Shown here: piece after piece, positions 1 through 7,317 of the stretch
How positions within the stretch are numbered: the first letter of the stretch is position 1
Layout of the letters: every line of letters starts with the position of its first letter
From: Hyphomonadaceae bacterium UBA1001
Lineage (GTDB): Bacteria > Pseudomonadota > Alphaproteobacteria > Caulobacterales > Aquidulcibacteraceae
Length of the DNA: 15,231 bases
Direction: 5' to 3'
Assembly (NCBI GenBank): GCA_002291875.1
Contig: DBAV01000215.1
Span: 1 to 15,231 of the forward strand
Made by a program: the position numbers and the translations under genes
The notes under the pieces: generated by a model
Databases searched by the model: none
Told to the model about the DNA's origin: nothing
Seen by the model: the letters and a program-made list of their open reading frames with translations, nothing else

Positions 1-493
1 CGCGCGCGCATTCGGGATACCATTGGTCCCAGCAGATCCCCACGCCGATGGTGGCACAGCGCGTCCGCCACACCCGATAGCCGGTGTCGCCGGGCCGGAA
101 ATAATACTTTTCCTGATAGCCGGGTCCGTCAGGGATGTGGCTCTTGCGATAGGTCCCGAGGATGGCGCCGTCAGCATCCAGGATCACCACCGAGTTGAAA
201 TAGGCCGGCCCATCGCGCTCGAAGATCGAGACCGGGATGACCACCCCCAGCTCGGCGGCGAGCGGCTGCAGGCTGGTCACGCAGGGGTGCTCGCGCGCGG
301 GGAAGGCGGTCGCAAACCAGTCCTCCTCCTGGGTCGTGCAGAAATACGGCCCCTGGAACAGCTCGGACGGCAGGATGACCTGGGCGCCCCTGGCCGCAGC
401 CTCGCGGATCAGGGCGGTGGTGCGGGCGATGTTCGCCTCGAGGTCGCGTCCATAGGACGACTGCAATGCAGCGACGGTGACGGTGCGGGCCAT
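1..493 (-). CDS. aguB: N-carbamoylputrescine amidase, C-terminus missing at left edge
   Basis: Nitrilase-superfamily hydrolase that converts N-carbamoylputrescine to putrescine, CO2 and ammonia in the cytoplasm. The first 164 residues are present. The three catalytic residues of the superfamily are visible: Glu44 in LPSELFQGPYF, Lys117 in YRKSHIPDG and Cys154 in GICWDQWYPE. These flanking motifs are characteristic of AguB rather than of general nitrilases. The ATG at 493 follows the aguA stop after one base (TGA-C-ATG), so the two genes are almost certainly cotranscribed and translationally coupled. The adjacent agmatine deiminase makes the substrate, which strongly supports the assignment. 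The remaining roughly 120 residues of a usual ~290-residue protein lie outside the window. Confidence 0.93.
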   Translation of the reverse strand, partial: MARTVTVAALQSSYGRDLEANIARTTALIREAAARGAQVILPSELFQGPYFCTTQEEDWFATAFPAREHPCVTSLQPLAAELGVVIPVSIFERDGPAYFNSVVILDADGAILGTYRKSHIPDGPGYQEKYYFRPGDTGYRVWRTRCATIGVGICWDQWYPECAR

Positions 494-494
494 G

Positions 495-1508
495 TCAGGC
501 GGGCTCCTGCTGGGTCATGCAATGGAATGCGCCCCCACCCGTCAACAGGGCGCGTGCGGGCAAGGCGACGATGCGGCGGTCGGGAAACAATCCTTCAAGC
601 GCGCTGATGGCGTCAGGCGCGAACGCCTCCTCATAGACCGGTACGACGACGCAGCGATCGGCGATCAGGAAATTCATGTGCGAGGCCGGAACCGGATTTC
701 CGTCCTCGTCCAGCACCCTGCCCGGTGACGCAATGGTGTGCACCTCGAGCGGGCGGCCCCTGGCATCGGTCATCAGGCGCAGCTCTGTGGCGATGCGCTC
801 GAGCACGCGCGCATTGGGGTCATCCGCACCGCTGGCCCGCTGACACACCACGCGCCCAGGCGCGACGAAGCGGGCAATGTTGTCCACATGCCCGTCGGTG
901 TGGTCGCCGGCCAGTCCCTCGTCGATCCAGAGCACCTTTTCGACGCCCAGCGCCTCCTGCAGCCGCACGGAGGCACGCGCCTGGTTCCACCCCTCGTTGC
1001 GATTGGCATTCAGCACACACTGCCGCGTGGTCAGCACCGTGCCTTCGCCGTCCAGATCGATCGCGCCTCCCTCCAGCACAAAGGGATGGGTGATTACCGG
1101 CACTCCGCGACCGCTGTCCGCACGCGAGGCGATGGTGTCCGGCACGGTCTCGTCACCCTCCAGGATGTATTTGCCGCCCCAGCCATTGAACCAGAAGCGC
1201 AGCGCGACCGGCTGGTTGCCCCGCCGGGCAAAGATCGGCCCGGTATCGCGGATCCAGATGTCACCGAATGCATGCTCGATGATTTCGGCCGCGCCACCAC
1301 ACAGCCTGTGCGCGGCTTCCGCGGCTTGCCCGGGCCCTGCCAGCAACCGGACCGTCTCGCCACCCTCGGCCAGCGCCCTGACCAGAGCTGCGGCCTCGGC
1401 CTGGGCGGGTGCCAGATTGTGCTGCCAGAGGTCAGCCGCCGAAGGAAAGCCGACCCACATCGCGCGATGGGGGTGCCATTCGGCGGGGATGTGGACGTCG
1501 TTGCTCAT
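495..1508 (-). CDS. aguA: Agmatine deiminase
   Basis: Hydrolyses agmatine to N-carbamoylputrescine and ammonia, the first step of the AguA/AguB route to putrescine. The product is 337 residues, normal for bacterial members. Visible family motifs are MWVGFPSAADLW near the N-terminus, IWIRDTGP (about 84-91), the LEGGAID stretch (about 145-151), HTDGHVDN (203-210, holding the catalytic His) and C-terminal GGGAFHCMTQQEP with the catalytic Cys330. The frame stays open a further 10 codons upstream, but the ATG at 1508 has a GGAG Shine-Dalgarno about 7 nt upstream and starts the conserved sequence, so it is preferred. It is first in an operon with aguB. Arginine decarboxylase, needed to make agmatine, is not in the window. 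A peptidylarginine-deiminase-like role is less likely given the aguB neighbour. Confidence 0.95.
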   Translation of the reverse strand: MSNDVHIPAEWHPHRAMWVGFPSAADLWQHNLAPAQAEAAALVRALAEGGETVRLLAGPGQAAEAAHRLCGGAAEIIEHAFGDIWIRDTGPIFARRGNQPVALRFWFNGWGGKYILEGDETVPDTIASRADSGRGVPVITHPFVLEGGAIDLDGEGTVLTTRQCVLNANRNEGWNQARASVRLQEALGVEKVLWIDEGLAGDHTDGHVDNIARFVAPGRVVCQRASGADDPNARVLERIATELRLMTDARGRPLEVHTIASPGRVLDEDGNPVPASHMNFLIADRCVVVPVYEEAFAPDAISALEGLFPDRRIVALPARALLTGGGAFHCMTQQEPA

Positions 1509-1592
1509 GGTAGTCTCCGGGCAGGCGGACGCGCGCACCTAAGCATCGCCTCCCCGCTTTGCCAGTGTGGGCGTGCTGATGTGGCAGGGGGC

Positions 1593-1627
1593 TAAAAAAC
1601 GAACGGGCGACCCATGGGGCCGCCCGT
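1593..1627 (-). terminator. Rho-independent terminator of the TonB-dependent receptor gene
   Basis: Read on the minus strand, a perfect 7-bp stem ACGGGCG / CGCCCGT (1627-1621 with 1609-1603) encloses an 11-nt loop and is followed three bases later by six consecutive T (1599-1594). It starts 29 bases past the receptor stop codon. It separates the receptor transcript from the aguAB operon downstream on the same strand. Confidence 0.85.
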
Positions 1628-1655
1628 CCTTTGAAATGGGGTGGTCGGCAACGCC

Positions 1656-4600
1656 TCAGAAGCGGTAGCGCAGACCCAGCTGGATATACCAGCGCGAGCG
1701 ATCCGAATCGGGCGTCAGATTGTTGAACGCCGCGTTCGGTGCCGAGATGCGGTAACGCGCGCATGTCGGGTTGACGCCGGTCACCGCTGCGCCGGCGGTG
1801 TCGGCGCAGGTCACGTTGAACAGGCGGGTGGTCTCGCCGAACTCTTCCTGGATGCCCCATTCGGAGTTCATCAGGTTGAGGACGTTCTCGATCTCGACCT
1901 CGAAAATGGTGCGGTGACCGTCCAGCACGCCCGGCAACTCCTGGCTGAAGGTGAAGTCCAGCCGGTTGATGTCGGGATTGTTGGCAAAGCCCTTGGGCAG
2001 GATCTGGCCCTGCGGCAGGCCCAACGCGCGGACTTGGTTCAGCACCGCGTCATAGTCCGCACGGGTCGCGAACACGGCCACGGTGTCGTCGGTGGTCACC
2101 ACGCCCGAGGTCTGGGTCACCGGATTGTTCAGGTTGGGGATGTAGGCGAGGTAGTTCGAACCCCGTGCCGTTCCGAACACCGCGCTGCGACCGCCGGCGA
2201 TGTCACCCATGGTGAAGGTGCGCGGACGGCCCGTACGGCTCTCACCGAACAGCGAGAAGCGGGTCTCGAGGTCGGTGAAGAAGTTCCGGCGCCAGCCCAG
2301 TTCCAGCTTGAAGTTGTTTTCGATCTCTTCCTGGGCGCGGCCCTGCACGGCCGAGTTCGGATCAAGCCCCGACACGCCGTTGTTGTAGAGCGTGCCCGGC
2401 GTGGCGCCGAACCGGTCACCGTCCTGGAAGCTTTCGGCCGAAGAGGTCGTCCAGGCGGCGAACAGGTCGATCCCGTTGTCCCACGAGCGCTGCGCCGAGA
2501 GCGACAGGAAGTCCGAGGTGCGCTCGCCACCGTTGAACAGCTGGACGTCGGTGTTGCCACCCAGATTGCGCGAGCTGATGCCCGCGGTCTGACGCGCCGT
2601 GGTGTTGGCGGCCGAAGCGTCGGGCAGGCCGTCATAGCGGATGCGACCGTCGGGCGTGCGCTGGATGACCCCGTTCACCACGAGGGGCTGGGCACGCAGG
2701 TCGCGGAACGCAATGGCGTCGCGGCTGCGGATCGCCACATAATCCAGACCAAAGCGCCATCCGTCGAAGGCGTCGACGTTCAGCGAGATGTTGCCCTTCC
2801 AGTCGGACGCGACGGTGAAGTCGGGTGCGATGGTGGCGGTCGGCGCCAGGGGCGACACGTTCGCCTGGGTGCCGAGCAGCGCCTGGACCGCAGCGGGGGT
2901 GTCGAAGAAGGTGCGCGGATCGCTGAGCAGCAGGTTCAGCGCGGTTGCGCCTGCCGCCTGGGTGAAGCCGACGGCTGCACCCGAGACATCCGAGAACGTG
3001 CCGTCGGCATTGCGACGGATGCGCACTTCATTGGTCAGGATGCCGGTGTTCGAGAAGCTGTTGGACAGGAACACGTCCGGCAGGCCGCCCGAGAACAGGC
3101 CGATGCCGCCTGCGATGCGGATGTTGTCGACCGGGCGGTAGTTGATCCCCAGGCGCGGCATCAGGATGTTGATGCCGTCATAGGTCTGCTGGTTCGAGAA
3201 GCCATAGCGCGCGACGAAATTCGGGTTCAGCGCGGGCTCGTCTTCCGAGCTGTAGAAGTCATAGCGCAGGCCACCCTGGACGGTCAGTTCACCCTGCGGC
3301 ACCGGCACATCCCAGGTGCCTTGGGCATAAAGGCTGTCCAGCGTGTAGGCGAACTGGGCCGCCGCATCGTTGGCATTGCCGCTGACGGCGTTGTTGAACT
3401 GGAGGTCGTTCGCGCGGCCGGCGCGGAAATCGGCCACCGAGTCGAAATAGTAAAGGCCGTCCGAACGCGGGACGAAGAGGTTGAACACCTCGGTCACCTG
3501 GCGCTGGAAGCCCGCCTTCAGCACCAAGTCACCGATCGAGTACTCGGCGCGGAACTGGTACTGGTCGTTCGCGGTCTCGAGGAAGTTGGCGTGGCGGAAC
3601 TGGTCGGCGCCGAACCGGACCACGGCGGTGGTCTGGGTGGGGGTGCCGCCGGTCTGGCACTGCTCCACCGCGCCGATCGAAGTCGGCTGGAGGCAGACGA
3701 TCACATCGGCGAAGTCCTGGCCGCCGGGTGGCTCCTGCAGGCGCTGGTATTCGCGGCGGGTGACCCGCAGCTGGGTGTTGAAGTTGTCGGTCCAGTCCGA
3801 ATTCAACTCGCCCGTGAGCGAACGGTCAGTCTCGCCGGTGAGGTACCATTGCGAGCTGAGGCCTGCCGAGGTGGCGTTGATGTTGGTGCGGACGATGTCG
3901 CCCGACTCGGCGTTGCGGAAGGTCACCGAGGCGCGGTGCTGGTCGGTGATGTTCCAGTCGATCTTGGCCGAGTACTTCTCGTCGGTGATCGGCTGGGTCA
4001 GCGGGATCGTGCCGACATTGAAGCGCGCGGCGTAGGTGGTGTTGAAGATATTCACCACCTCGTCGATCTGGGCCTGGGTGACCGGAACGCCGGGGGTGAA
4101 GTTGACCGGGTTGGTAAAGCCGGGGCCGACACCGGTGGTGGTGGTGTTCAGCGATTCATAGGTTTCATACGACAGCGCAAAGAACAGGCGATCACGGATG
4201 ATCGGGCCGCCGATGAAGCCGCCATAGTTGGTCTGCGACACCAGCGGGCGCGATTGCGTCGAGCGGATCAGCGTGCCCTGCAGGCCTTCATTGAGGTATT
4301 TGGCGAAGATCGAGCCTTCGAACTCGTTTGTGCCCGAGCGCAGCACGAGATTTACCGAACCGCCAAGGAAGTCGCCTTCTTCAACGTCGAAGGGGGCCGC
4401 CTGGACGACCACCTGCTCGACCGCGTCGATCGAGATCGGACCGCGACGTGTCGACAGGCCGCCGGTGTTCAGGCCGAAGTCGTCCTGCGCCTGAACGCCG
4501 TCGATCGTGATACGGTTGGTCCGCGGGTTGGAGCCGGCGATCGAGATACCGCCATCCGAGCGGTTCTGGGTCGCCAGCGGATCGCGGCGCACCAGATCGC

Positions 4601-5066
4601 GTATGTCACGACGCACCGATGCCACGCCCTCGATGGCGTCACGGTTCAGGATGGTTTCGGCGCCGGTGTCGAGGCCGCGGCCGCCCACGCGCTGGGCCGT
4701 GACCACGATTTCCTGCTCAATATTGATGGCTTCGAGCCCGTAGTTGAAGCTGAAGGTTTCACCCGCCGTCAGGAAGATGTCGGTGACCTCGGCGGTTTCG
4801 AACTCGGGGGCGTCGATGATGACGGTATAGGGGCCGCCGACGCGCAGATTGCGCGCATCGAACTGGCCATCGGCGTCGGTGGTGGTGCGTGACACCGTTC
4901 CGGTGGGGACGTGGGTCACCACAACGGTCGCGTTGGCCACCGGCTGGCCGTCGGGGCCACTGAGCTCGCCCCGCAGCGCCGAGGTGGTCTGCTGGGCCAT
5001 CGCGGGTGTCGAGATTGCGACCGTGAGGGCGGTCAAGGCGACCCCACCCCAGAACTTCTTCATCAT
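1656..5066 (-). CDS. Oar-like TonB-dependent outer-membrane receptor
   Basis: Outer-membrane beta-barrel protein of 1136 residues, expected to be energised by TonB-ExbBD. Domains in order: a signal peptide (MMKK, hydrophobic stretch, cleavage likely after AMA at residue 24), a carboxypeptidase-regulatory-like Ig fold (about 28-112, with PDGQPVANATVVV and TDADGQFDARNL), a TonB-box-like EIVVTA at 119-124, a plug domain (about 130-245, with ITIDGVQAQDDFG and GGSVNLVLRSGTNEFEGS), then a long barrel ending in an aromatic YRF, as outer-membrane proteins do. The N-terminal Ig-fold plus plug plus large barrel is the layout of Oar (OmpA-related) receptors. The substrate cannot be read from sequence. 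The first of two consecutive ATGs (5066) is chosen because AGGGGG lies 7 nt upstream; the second is at 5063. The gene is monocistronic, with its own terminator and a Pho-box-like element upstream. Confidence 0.9.
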   Translation of the reverse strand: MMKKFWGGVALTALTVAISTPAMAQQTTSALRGELSGPDGQPVANATVVVTHVPTGTVSRTTTDADGQFDARNLRVGGPYTVIIDAPEFETAEVTDIFLTAGETFSFNYGLEAINIEQEIVVTAQRVGGRGLDTGAETILNRDAIEGVASVRRDIRDLVRRDPLATQNRSDGGISIAGSNPRTNRITIDGVQAQDDFGLNTGGLSTRRGPISIDAVEQVVVQAAPFDVEEGDFLGGSVNLVLRSGTNEFEGSIFAKYLNEGLQGTLIRSTQSRPLVSQTNYGGFIGGPIIRDRLFFALSYETYESLNTTTTGVGPGFTNPVNFTPGVPVTQAQIDEVVNIFNTTYAARFNVGTIPLTQPITDEKYSAKIDWNITDQHRASVTFRNAESGDIVRTNINATSAGLSSQWYLTGETDRSLTGELNSDWTDNFNTQLRVTRREYQRLQEPPGGQDFADVIVCLQPTSIGAVEQCQTGGTPTQTTAVVRFGADQFRHANFLETANDQYQFRAEYSIGDLVLKAGFQRQVTEVFNLFVPRSDGLYYFDSVADFRAGRANDLQFNNAVSGNANDAAAQFAYTLDSLYAQGTWDVPVPQGELTVQGGLRYDFYSSEDEPALNPNFVARYGFSNQQTYDGINILMPRLGINYRPVDNIRIAGGIGLFSGGLPDVFLSNSFSNTGILTNEVRIRRNADGTFSDVSGAAVGFTQAAGATALNLLLSDPRTFFDTPAAVQALLGTQANVSPLAPTATIAPDFTVASDWKGNISLNVDAFDGWRFGLDYVAIRSRDAIAFRDLRAQPLVVNGVIQRTPDGRIRYDGLPDASAANTTARQTAGISSRNLGGNTDVQLFNGGERTSDFLSLSAQRSWDNGIDLFAAWTTSSAESFQDGDRFGATPGTLYNNGVSGLDPNSAVQGRAQEEIENNFKLELGWRRNFFTDLETRFSLFGESRTGRPRTFTMGDIAGGRSAVFGTARGSNYLAYIPNLNNPVTQTSGVVTTDDTVAVFATRADYDAVLNQVRALGLPQGQILPKGFANNPDINRLDFTFSQELPGVLDGHRTIFEVEIENVLNLMNSEWGIQEEFGETTRLFNVTCADTAGAAVTGVNPTCARYRISAPNAAFNNLTPDSDRSRWYIQLGLRYRF

Positions 5067-5154
5067 CGGAATACCCCCTGTGCGAGTCTGCCCATGCCGA
5101 TCGGTTGGCCGGGTGACGACTGAGCTGCCCCTATCCGGAGCCCGTCGCGCCTCA

Positions 5155-5183
5155 ACGACAGTGATATGACAAGTCGATGACAC
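5155..5183 (-). promoter_or_regulatory. Three-unit Pho-box-like element upstream of the TonB-dependent receptor
   Basis: On the minus strand there are three heptamers, GTGTCAT (5183-5177), TTGTCAT (5172-5166) and CTGTCGT (5161-5155), separated by exactly 4 bp (CGAC and ATCA). Each matches 6 of 7 positions of the PhoB half-site consensus CTGTCAT, and the 11-bp period is that of PhoB boxes. The last unit ends 88 bp before the receptor ATG and overlaps a TTGAGG that could serve as a -35. Binding by PhoB is inferred from this geometry. Confidence 0.72.
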
Positions 5184-5213
5184 AGTGCTGCCCCGACTCC
5201 ATCGCAATTGGTT

Positions 5214-5233
5214 GTGTGTCTCTGCCGACACAC
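5214..5233. repeat. Perfect 7-bp inverted repeat, possible operator
   Basis: GTGTGTC (5214-5220) and GACACAC (5227-5233) form a perfect dyad with a 6-bp spacer. It lies about 30 bp upstream (receptor sense) of the Pho-box-like repeat and about 150 bp before the small membrane protein start. There is no T-run, so it is not a terminator. A transcription-factor operator is possible, but chance is not excluded. Confidence 0.35.
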
Positions 5234-5386
5234 CAGGTGCGCGCGCCCTCTCAAGAGGCGCGACGTTCCCGCTTGCCAAGGGCGGCGGGGATGTCATTGT
5301 GCGCGCTGCAGGCACTTCCCACAGATGGCCACCCGTTTTTTCAGGTCAGCCATCGAGAAAGCGGGAGGCCGCGCCGGGAGGAGCAA

Positions 5387-5545
5387 ATGGTTGATCATAC
5401 CTCGGGTGGACCCGATGGATCCGAGCGACCTGACCGCGTGACGGACTGTGTCGTGGGCCTCGTGCTGCTGGTGGCGGGCGCGGTGGGCGTTTACTGGGCG
5501 CTCGGACATACCGCCACCCAGATCGTGCTGGCCGGGCTGAACTGA
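5387..5545 (+). CDS. 52-residue single-pass membrane protein, unknown function
   Basis: Small protein with a charged, hydrophilic N-terminus (MVDHTSGGPDGSERPDR), one predicted transmembrane helix at about residues 20-40 (CVVGLVLLVAGAVGVYW) and a short polar tail ending in LAGLN. The ATG at 5387 is preceded by GGGAGGAG with a good spacing of about 6 nt, one of the strongest Shine-Dalgarno sequences in the window and the main reason to believe the gene is translated. The frame is open further upstream, but nothing there looks coding. It is divergent from the receptor gene and convergent with the carboxyltransferase gene (33 bp between stops). I do not recognise the family. It could be a small accessory or stress-type membrane protein. 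Confidence 0.6.
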   Translation: MVDHTSGGPDGSERPDRVTDCVVGLVLLVAGAVGVYWALGHTATQIVLAGLN

Positions 5546-5578
5546 AGCACTGAGGCAGGCCCGGCCCGCTGCGCCCCG

Positions 5579-7180
5579 TCACATCCGGAAGACGCCGAAC
5601 CGGGTGGGGCCGCCGGGGGCGCCGCGCGTTGCTGACAAGGCGAGTCCCAACACACGGCGGGTCGATGCCGGCGCGATCACACCATCATCCCAGAGCCGCG
5701 CAGTCGCGAAATAGGGGCTGCCTTCCTGCTCGTATTTCTCGCGGATTGGCGCCTTGAACGCTTCTTCCTCCTCGGGCGTCCATGCACCGCCGCGCGCTTC
5801 GATCCCGTCGCGTCGCACGGTTGCCAGCACGGCCGCGGCCTGCTCGCCCCCCATCACGGAAATCCGGCTTGAGGGCCAGGTGAACAGAAACCGCGGCTGA
5901 TAGGCACGCCCGCACATGCCGTAATTGCCCGCCCCGAACGATCCGCCGATCAGGACGGTGATCTTGGGGACGCTCGCGCAGGCCACCGCGGTCACCAGCT
6001 TGGCGCCGTCCTTGGCGATGCCCCCGGCCTCATAGCGCGAGCCCACCATGAAGCCCGTGATGTTCTGCAGGAACACCAGAGGCGTTCCGCGCTGGCAGGC
6101 GAGTTCGATGAAATGCGCCCCCTTGAGCGCGCTTTCCGAGAACAGCACGCCATTGTTTGCAAGAATCGCGACGTCCTGCCCCTCGATCCGTGCAAAGCCT
6201 GTGACCAGGGTTTCGCCGTAGAGCGGCTTGAACTCGTGAAAGACCGAGCCATCCACAAGCCGGGCAATCAGTTCGCGCACGTCCCAGGGCGTGCGCAGGT
6301 CCGGGGGGATCAGGCCTTCGATCTCGTGTTCGGGATAAAGCAGCGGTGCGCCATATCCTTGGGCACCCGATGCGGACGCGGGCAGCGTGGCGACGGCGGC
6401 CCGCGCGAGGTCCAGCGCGTGTCGGTCGTCGAGGGCATAGTGATCGGCCACGCCTGAGCGTCGGGCGTGGACATCCGCACCGCCCAGATCCTCGGCCGAG
6501 ATGACTTCACCGGTCGCTGCCTTGACCAGCGGCGGCCCGCCCAGAAAGATCGTGCCCTGACGACGCACGATGATGGTCTCGTCCGACATGGCCGGCACAT
6601 AGGCACCGCCCGCCGTGCACGACCCCATCACAACCGCGATCTGCGCGATCCCTTCGGCCGACATCCGCGCCTGGTTGTAGAAGATCCGGCCGAAATGATC
6701 GCGGTCGGGAAAGACGTCGGCCTGGAAGGGCAGGTTCGCCCCGCCCGAATCGACTAGATAGACACAGGGCAGACGGTTCTCGAGCGCGATTTCCTGGGCG
6801 CGCAGGTGCTTTTTCACGGTGATCGGATAATAGGTCCCGCCCTTGACCGTTGCGTCATTGCACACGACCACCACCGTGCGCCCCTCGACCCGGCCGACAC
6901 CCGTGATGATGCCGGCGGCGGCGACATCGCCCTCGTACATGTCCTCGGCCGCCAGCTGGGACAGTTCCAGAAACGGGCTGCCGGGGTCCAGCAGCCGCTC
7001 CACGCGCTCGCGCGGGAGCAGCTTGCCGCGCGCTGTGTGACGCGCACGGGTCGCTTCCGAACCCCCGAGGCTGGCCCTGGCCGTGCGTGTCTCGAGGTCA
7101 TGCACCAGGGCGCGGGTCGCCGCACGATTGGTCAGAAACGAGGCGGATGCCGGATCGATGCGCGAGCTCAGGACGGTCAT
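5579..7180 (-). CDS. liuB: Methylcrotonyl-CoA carboxylase, carboxyltransferase (beta) subunit
   Basis: Transfers the carboxyl group from biotin to 3-methylcrotonyl-CoA in leucine (and isovalerate) degradation, in the cytoplasm and together with a biotin-carrying alpha subunit. The product is 533 residues, the usual length. It has the N-terminal and C-terminal carboxyltransferase halves of the crotonase-like fold. Visible motifs are YLVDSGGANLP (141-151), GRIFYNQARMSAEGIAQ (164-180), GSCTAGGAYVPAMSDE (186-201), FLQNITGFMVG (370-380) and GGSFGAGNYGMCGRAY (412-427), which match MCC-beta more closely than propionyl- or acetyl-CoA carboxylase subunits. Geranyl-CoA carboxylase beta is the nearest alternative. 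The start is uncertain: ATG 7180 opens the conserved VLSSRIDPAS sequence but has no clear Shine-Dalgarno; ATG 7192 and TTG 7216 are in frame. The usual partners (alpha subunit, isovaleryl-CoA dehydrogenase) are not adjacent in this window. Confidence 0.88.
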   Translation of the reverse strand: MTVLSSRIDPASASFLTNRAATRALVHDLETRTARASLGGSEATRARHTARGKLLPRERVERLLDPGSPFLELSQLAAEDMYEGDVAAAGIITGVGRVEGRTVVVVCNDATVKGGTYYPITVKKHLRAQEIALENRLPCVYLVDSGGANLPFQADVFPDRDHFGRIFYNQARMSAEGIAQIAVVMGSCTAGGAYVPAMSDETIIVRRQGTIFLGGPPLVKAATGEVISAEDLGGADVHARRSGVADHYALDDRHALDLARAAVATLPASASGAQGYGAPLLYPEHEIEGLIPPDLRTPWDVRELIARLVDGSVFHEFKPLYGETLVTGFARIEGQDVAILANNGVLFSESALKGAHFIELACQRGTPLVFLQNITGFMVGSRYEAGGIAKDGAKLVTAVACASVPKITVLIGGSFGAGNYGMCGRAYQPRFLFTWPSSRISVMGGEQAAAVLATVRRDGIEARGGAWTPEEEEAFKAPIREKYEQEGSPYFATARLWDDGVIAPASTRRVLGLALSATRGAPGGPTRFGVFRM

Positions 7181-7260
7181 GCACGGGTCCATGCCCAAAC
7201 CGCCGCGGCAGGTCAAAGGTCGGGCCTGCCTCGCCCTGACCGGCAGGGCGTGCTAGGGCC

Positions 7261-7289
7261 TTGTCATCGTAGGGTCATCGAACCGTCGC
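7261..7289 (+). promoter_or_regulatory. Pho-box-like direct repeat upstream of the PhoR-like kinase
   Basis: TTGTCAT (7261-7267), GGGTCAT (7272-7278) and a weaker CCGTCGC (7283-7289) lie on the plus strand at an exact 11-bp period with 4-bp spacers CGTA and CGAA. They match the PhoB half-site CTGTCAT at 6, 5 and 4 of 7 positions. The element sits 28-57 bp before the kinase ATG, where PhoB could replace a -35, leaving a short leader. This suggests autoregulation of the kinase gene. It also lies in the divergent promoter region of liuB. Confidence 0.58.
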
Positions 7290-7317
7290 ATCGCACGACA
7301 GGCCTGCCGGAGTGCGC

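Larger units (their letters stand above)
5067..5386. other. 320-bp divergent intergenic region (TonB receptor / small membrane protein)
   Basis: No gene of its own is supported here. It contains the three-unit Pho-box-like repeat (5155-5183, oriented toward the receptor), a 7-bp perfect inverted repeat (5214-5233) and an imperfect GC-rich hairpin (about 5243-5262). No convincing sigma-70 -10 element could be identified for either flanking gene. The stretch is somewhat less GC-rich than the flanking coding sequence. Confidence 0.7.

Noticed and set aside
738..1595. Plus-strand open frame opposite aguA
   Set aside because: Shadow of a well-supported agmatine deiminase gene with all catalytic motifs on the minus strand.
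1641..4892. Very long open frame on the plus strand (about 1083 codons)
   Set aside because: It lies wholly antisense to the TonB-dependent receptor. It shows no recognisable domain, and its composition is that of a mirrored high-GC third-position frame.
5243..5262. GC-rich imperfect hairpin between receptor and small membrane protein genes
   Set aside because: It has a bulge, a very small loop and no T-run on either strand, so it is not supported as a terminator or regulatory RNA.
5067..5315. N-terminal extension of the TonB-receptor frame up to 5315
   Set aside because: It would place about 83 non-conserved residues before a typical signal peptide and run through the Pho-box-like repeat. 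The ATG at 5066 has its own Shine-Dalgarno.
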